From an uncultured Asticcacaulis sp. (GTDB taxonomy: Bacteria > Pseudomonadota > Alphaproteobacteria > Caulobacterales > Caulobacteraceae): DNA of 7,755 bases. The notes beneath the pieces are model-generated. The model searched no databases, was not told where the DNA came from, and saw only the letters and a program-made list of their open reading frames with translations. Positions 5,084-7,755 of the stretch are shown in pieces; positions within the stretch are counted from its first letter, which is position 1, and every line of letters begins with the position of its first letter. Position numbers and translations under genes: made by a program. The stretch lies in assembly GCA_946480525.1 (NCBI GenBank), contig CAMLLA010000195.1, positions 1 to 7,755 of the forward strand. The letters run 5' to 3'.

Positions 5084-5891
5084 ATTTCGGCTTTTTAAAC
5101 CGCAATGTCATGCGGTCGGACTCACCGATGGCGTCGAACCTGGCGCGTTCGGCGTCTGTGAGCTTCTTATCGCCTTCGCTGCTTTTGCGGATCGGCGGCA
5201 GGGTCCAGACGCCGAACGGATGGTCGCGCGTGTCCTTGGGGTTGGCGTTGATCTCCGACTTGCCGTCCAGCACAAAGCCGGCCTTCTTCGCCGCTTCGAT
5301 GACGTAGGATTCCGGCACATAGCCCGTGCCGGCCTTGGGGTCCGAACCTTCCGGCGCGCGATGCTGCTCGACCGCCAGGATGCCGCCGGGTTTCAGGGCC
5401 TTGTAGAAGGCGCTCATGAAGTTGTCGGTCGTTTCGCCCTGGCGCGCCCAGTTGTGATAGGCGCGCGCCACCAGGACCATGTCGGCCGAGTTGGCGGGCA
5501 GGGAGGTAAAGTCATCGCCTTTCAGCGTATAGGCCTTGACCTCGCCGAAGATCGATTTGTCAGCGACTTCCTTCCAGAAGTTGGCATCGTTGGTGTTCGG
5601 CATGGCGGCGGCGTAGACGCCTCCGGTGGCCTTGGCGTAGGGCGCCAGGATCTCTGTCCACCAGCCGCGTGCGCCGGGATTGACCTCAAGGATAGTCATG
5701 CCGGGCTTCAAGCCCCAGAAGGTGAGTGACTCGACCGGGTGGCGCTGATTGTCGCGCGCCTTGTTTTCCGGGGCGCGCCACGCGCCAGCAACAGCATCCT
5801 GCAAGGCTTTGTCCTGGGACATTGCCGGTGCACAGGCCAGCAGGCTCATTCCGATAACTGCCGATAAAACGTTACGCCGAACCAGGGTCAT
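5082..5891 (-). CDS. Exported class I methyltransferase-like protein (COG4798-type predicted methyltransferase)
   Basis: A 269-residue protein with an N-terminal export signal: MTLVRRN, then a hydrophobic stretch VLSAVIGMSLLACAPA. Cleavage by signal peptidase I after AMS (residue 25) is plausible; LLAC at 17-20 also resembles a lipobox, so a lipoprotein is possible. The mature part has a Rossmann methyltransferase outline: PVESLTFWGLKPGMTILEVNPG (motif I region, 52-73), GWWTEILAPYAKATGGVYA, the GDDFTSLP acidic turn, DMVLVARAYHNW (137-148), and FYKALKPGGILAVEQHRAP (162-180). The blocks fit the COG4798 family, whose substrate is not known to me; presence outside the cytoplasm, where SAM is not expected, makes methyltransfer uncertain. 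I chose ATG 5891 over the in-frame ATG at 5906 because GGGAGAG lies 6-7 bases before it and the signal peptide then starts normally. It diverges from cutA and ends at the 180-bp repeat. Confidence 0.85.
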   Translation of the reverse strand: MTLVRRNVLSAVIGMSLLACAPAMSQDKALQDAVAGAWRAPENKARDNQRHPVESLTFWGLKPGMTILEVNPGARGWWTEILAPYAKATGGVYAAAMPNTNDANFWKEVADKSIFGEVKAYTLKGDDFTSLPANSADMVLVARAYHNWARQGETTDNFMSAFYKALKPGGILAVEQHRAPEGSDPKAGTGYVPESYVIEAAKKAGFVLDGKSEINANPKDTRDHPFGVWTLPPIRKSSEGDKKLTDAERARFDAIGESDRMTLRFKKPK

Positions 5892-5952
5892 TGTGGTCTC
5901 TCCCATCTGTGCCGCCGATGTGCCGGCGCGTCGTGGTGTCTAGTCACCGGGT

Positions 5953-5982
5953 TTGCAAATCAAAGTCAATTACGCTTACATT
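5953..5982 (+). promoter_or_regulatory. Possible promoter of cutA, weak
   Basis: In the 97-bp divergent spacer between the methyltransferase-like gene and cutA, TTGCAA (5953-5958) and TACATT (5977-5982) are spaced 18 bp and weakly resemble sigma-70 elements. They end 6 bp before the cutA ATG. No ribosome-binding site precedes that ATG, so a leaderless transcript is possible. On the other strand, TTGACT occurs at 5972-5967 as a possible -35 for the methyltransferase-like gene, but I find no good matching -10. Confidence 0.3.
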
Positions 5983-5988
5983 AAACCT

Positions 5989-6315
5989 ATGACAGATACG
6001 GACATGGTCGTGGTTTCCGTCGCCTGCGGATCGGACGAAGAAGCGCAAAACCTGGCGCGGTTGCTGATCGAACACCGGCTGGCGGCTTGCGTGCAAAGCC
6101 ACGCGATTACCAGCACTTATCGCTGGGACGACAAGATCGAAACCGCGCCCGAAATCATGTTGACCATAAAGACATTGGCCGGTCGCTTACCGGCGCTGGA
6201 AAGATTGATCCGCGCACATCACAGTTACGACGTTCCGGAAATCATTGCGGTGCCAATGGTCTGGGCTTCGGACGGCTATGCCCAGTGGCTGCGCGACAGC
6301 GTGCGCTCCGGATAG
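5989..6315 (+). CDS. cutA: CutA1-type divalent cation tolerance protein
   Basis: A 108-residue small cytosolic protein of the CutA1 family, very stable trimers with a PII-like ferredoxin fold. It was linked to divalent metal (copper) tolerance in E. coli, though the molecular role is still unclear. Seen in the sequence: an N-terminal strand MVVVSVACGSDEEAQNLARLLI, the family signature EHRLAACVQSHAITSTYRWDDKI, PEIMLTIKT, LIRAHHSYDVPEIIAVPM (the conserved H-x-Y-[ED]-V-P-E-I block) and YAQWL near the end. I chose ATG 5989; an in-frame TTG at 5953 would add a 12-residue tail not usual for the family. Length matches the family's usual 100-115 residues. No clear ribosome-binding site is visible. 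A long hairpin follows the stop codon. Confidence 0.95.
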   Translation: MTDTDMVVVSVACGSDEEAQNLARLLIEHRLAACVQSHAITSTYRWDDKIETAPEIMLTIKTLAGRLPALERLIRAHHSYDVPEIIAVPMVWASDGYAQWLRDSVRSG

Positions 6316-6318
6316 GTT

Positions 6319-6374
6319 CCTGCGAGACCGCTCCGACCTTAGGAACGGTGAGGGCGTCAAAGCGGCCTCGCAGG
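6319..6374 (+). terminator. Long hairpin downstream of cutA, possible terminator or small structured RNA
   Basis: CCTGCGAGACCGCT (6319-6332) and AGCGGCCTCGCAGG (6361-6374) pair over 14 positions with one G/A mismatch, enclosing a 28-base loop. It begins 3 bp after the cutA stop codon. No T tract follows, so ordinary intrinsic termination is uncertain; an RNA-stabilising 3' stem or a small RNA are alternatives. The rest of the 201-bp spacer to 6516 holds a small palindrome GAAGAG-A-CTCTTC (6460-6472) that could be an operator, with a weak TTGAAG (6458-6463) but no good -10. Confidence 0.5.
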
Positions 6375-6516
6375 GGATGTGGCATTATTGGTAGCGCTAA
6401 CATAGCGCGGTTTGCGCCGGGAATGCAACAGGCGAATGTGCATACGCGAAACCGTGATTGAAGAGACTCTTCCCGCGCGATAAGGGTTAGGTCTGGTTTG
6501 TGGAAAAGGTTGGATC

Positions 6517-7653
6517 ATGGTTGAGATCGGCGGTGTCTGTCCGGAGAAGTTTGCGCGCGTCAAGGACGCCTTCGCCGAAAACTTCAGCAACGGTCCAAAC
6601 GGGCTGACCGAGCGCGGGGCACGCTTCTCTGCCGTGGTCGGCGGCGAAACCGTCCTCGACATCTGGGCAGGATCGGCCGATCGCGAAGGCGCAAAGCCGT
6701 TTGACGACAAGACGCTGACGCCGATCTTCTCGACGGGCAAGGCGGTCATGGCCACCCTGGTCGCACGCCTGGTCGAGAAGGGAAGGCTCGACTATGAAAC
6801 GCCAGTCGCCCACTACTGGCAGGAGTTCGGCCAGGCAGGCAAGTCGCGCATCACGGTCGGACAGCTGATCTCGCACCAGGGCGGCTTGCCCGGTTTCGTG
6901 CCGGCGAAGGACCCGTCGATCTGGTTCGACGTCCAGGCGACGCTGGATGCGCTGTGCGCCCAGGAGCCTTTGTGGTCGCCAGGCCAGGGTTCGGGCTATC
7001 ATCCCGTCACCGGCGGCTATCTGGTCAACGAGCTGCATAAGCGCGTTGATGGCCGCTCGCTGGGTACGGCGCTGCGCGACGATTTCGCCAGCAAGTACGG
7101 TCTCGACCTGATGATCGGCACGCCGGACAGCGAAGCGCCGCGCATCGCTGCCCTGCAAAAGCCGTCGTCTCCGCCCGATCTCGGCGCGATCGACAAGATC
7201 AAGCAGGCGGCCTTCCTGGACAGGGGCTCGGCGCCCGGCGGTCGCGGGTCCGACGACTGGCGCCGCATGGAGATTCCGTCCGCCAATACGCATGGCACGG
7301 CTCTGGCCCTGGCGCGGTTTCTGGGCATCATCGCCAATGGCGGCTATATGGGCTCTGACCGTATCCTGTCGGTTAATACGCTGGGGAGTGCGACGCGCGA
7401 ACGCGTCTATGGCCAGGACCGCGTCCTGCCCTTCCGCCTGAGCTGGGGCGCTGGCTTCCTGCGCAATCGCGGCATTCATATCTACGGGCCGAACGAGCGG
7501 GCGCTCGGCCATTCGGGCTGGGGCGGATCGTGCGTGATGGCCGATCCCGACCGCAAGCTGTCGGCCGCCTATGTCATGAACCGCCAGTCGTCCTACCTGA
7601 TCGGCGACCCGCGCGCCGTTAAGCTGATCGACGCGCTGTATCAGTGTTTGTGA
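6517..7653 (+). CDS. Serine hydrolase of the class C beta-lactamase/esterase (EstB-like) superfamily
   Basis: A 378-residue alpha/beta serine hydrolase. The nucleophile motif S-x-x-K is STGK (Ser72, Lys75) in the context PIFSTGKAVMATLVARLVEKG. The second motif region is GYHPVTGGYLV with Tyr161 as candidate general base; the usual class C Tyr-x-Asn is here Tyr-His-Pro, as in many esterase-type members. The third motif is GHSGWGGS (331-338), an H-S-G replacing K-T-G. These point to an esterase or peptidase-like hydrolase rather than a resistance beta-lactamase. No signal peptide is visible (MVEIGGVCPEKFARVKDAF), so it is probably cytoplasmic. ATG 6517 follows AAGG by seven bases. Length fits the family. 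The stop codon is 3 bp before a palindromic repeat. A long open frame on the opposite strand is a composition artefact. The natural substrate cannot be inferred. Confidence 0.9.
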   Translation: MVEIGGVCPEKFARVKDAFAENFSNGPNGLTERGARFSAVVGGETVLDIWAGSADREGAKPFDDKTLTPIFSTGKAVMATLVARLVEKGRLDYETPVAHYWQEFGQAGKSRITVGQLISHQGGLPGFVPAKDPSIWFDVQATLDALCAQEPLWSPGQGSGYHPVTGGYLVNELHKRVDGRSLGTALRDDFASKYGLDLMIGTPDSEAPRIAALQKPSSPPDLGAIDKIKQAAFLDRGSAPGGRGSDDWRRMEIPSANTHGTALALARFLGIIANGGYMGSDRILSVNTLGSATRERVYGQDRVLPFRLSWGAGFLRNRGIHIYGPNERALGHSGWGGSCVMADPDRKLSAAYVMNRQSSYLIGDPRAVKLIDALYQCL

Positions 7654-7656
7654 GGT

Positions 7657-7755
7657 AAGAGGCCCCACCACCATCTGCTGCGTAGATGGTCCCCCTCCCC
7701 ATCGCTTCGCGACAGGGAGGAGTGATCGCGCTCTGTATCTCCTCCCTGTCGCGAA
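7657..7755. repeat. Palindromic intergenic repeat, cut by window edge
   Basis: Starts 3 bp after the serine hydrolase stop codon with AAGAGGCCCCACCACCATCT, followed by a 7-bp stem ACCATCT/AGATGGT (7670-7676/7684-7690). A perfect 17-bp inverted repeat comes next: TTCGCGACAGGGAGGAG (7706-7722) and CTCCTCCCTGTCGCGAA (7739-7755), with a 16-base loop. The second arm reaches the last base of the window, so the element probably continues. Its left end resembles the element inside the DUF4130 gene. It could serve as the 3' hairpin of the hydrolase transcript. Confidence 0.75.

Noticed and set aside
5892..5906. In-frame ATG at 5906 as start of the methyltransferase-like protein
   Set aside because: The GGGAGAG ribosome-binding site lies just after that codon and before ATG 5891, so 5891 is favoured.
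6487..7674. 395-codon open frame on the minus strand opposite the serine hydrolase
   Set aside because: It is antisense to a gene with clear family motifs. Its translation is Ala/Arg/Gln-rich with no recognisable domain, as expected from the GC-rich codon pattern.

Overview
The window looks like a piece of an alphaproteobacterial chromosome, most likely from the Caulobacterales (Asticcacaulis or Caulobacter type). The evidence is the GC-rich coding sequence, a direct-repeat GTTC-N7-GTTC LexA box of the alphaproteobacterial kind, and modular palindromic intergenic repeats of a style I associate with that order. The genus is an inference. I see no tRNA, rRNA, CRISPR array or transposase gene.

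Layout. Positions 1-797 (+) hold the 3' part of ahcY (S-adenosylhomocysteine hydrolase), followed by a strong stem-loop. Positions 798-1823 are an AT-rich islet with one gene (848-1648, +) for an unrecognised protein with two membrane helices and a soluble C-terminal domain, then an AT-rich tail with a 10-bp inverted repeat. Next comes a minus-strand block, read from high to low coordinates: an exported methyltransferase-like protein (5891-5082); a 180-bp palindromic repeat (5083-4904); a LexA-controlled promoter; a radical SAM protein of the putative DNA modification/repair type (4861-3635) overlapping by 4 bp its DUF4130 partner (3638-2754); and two tandem DUF3597 genes (2693-2247 and 2243-1824). 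Diverging from the methyltransferase on the plus strand are cutA (5989-6315), a long hairpin, and a class C beta-lactamase/esterase-like serine hydrolase (6517-7653). The window ends inside another palindromic repeat.

How the genes work together. The clearest functional unit is the radical SAM/DUF4130 pair. It has an overlapping start/stop, an SOS-type LexA box across a good sigma-70-like -10 element, and a start codon so close to that -10 that the mRNA may be leaderless. This supports a damage-induced DNA repair or modification role. ahcY recycles the by-product of SAM-dependent methylation but is too far away and on the other strand to be part of that unit.

The most unusual observation is that the DUF4130 gene carries, in frame, about 95 bp resembling the intergenic repeats of this same window. 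It shares an identical 20-bp hairpin core with the 4904-5083 repeat and a similar left end with the 7657-7755 repeat, so the protein appears to have gained about 31 residues from a palindromic element. The AT-rich membrane-protein gene is the second point of interest as a likely horizontally acquired, possibly stand-alone effector gene.
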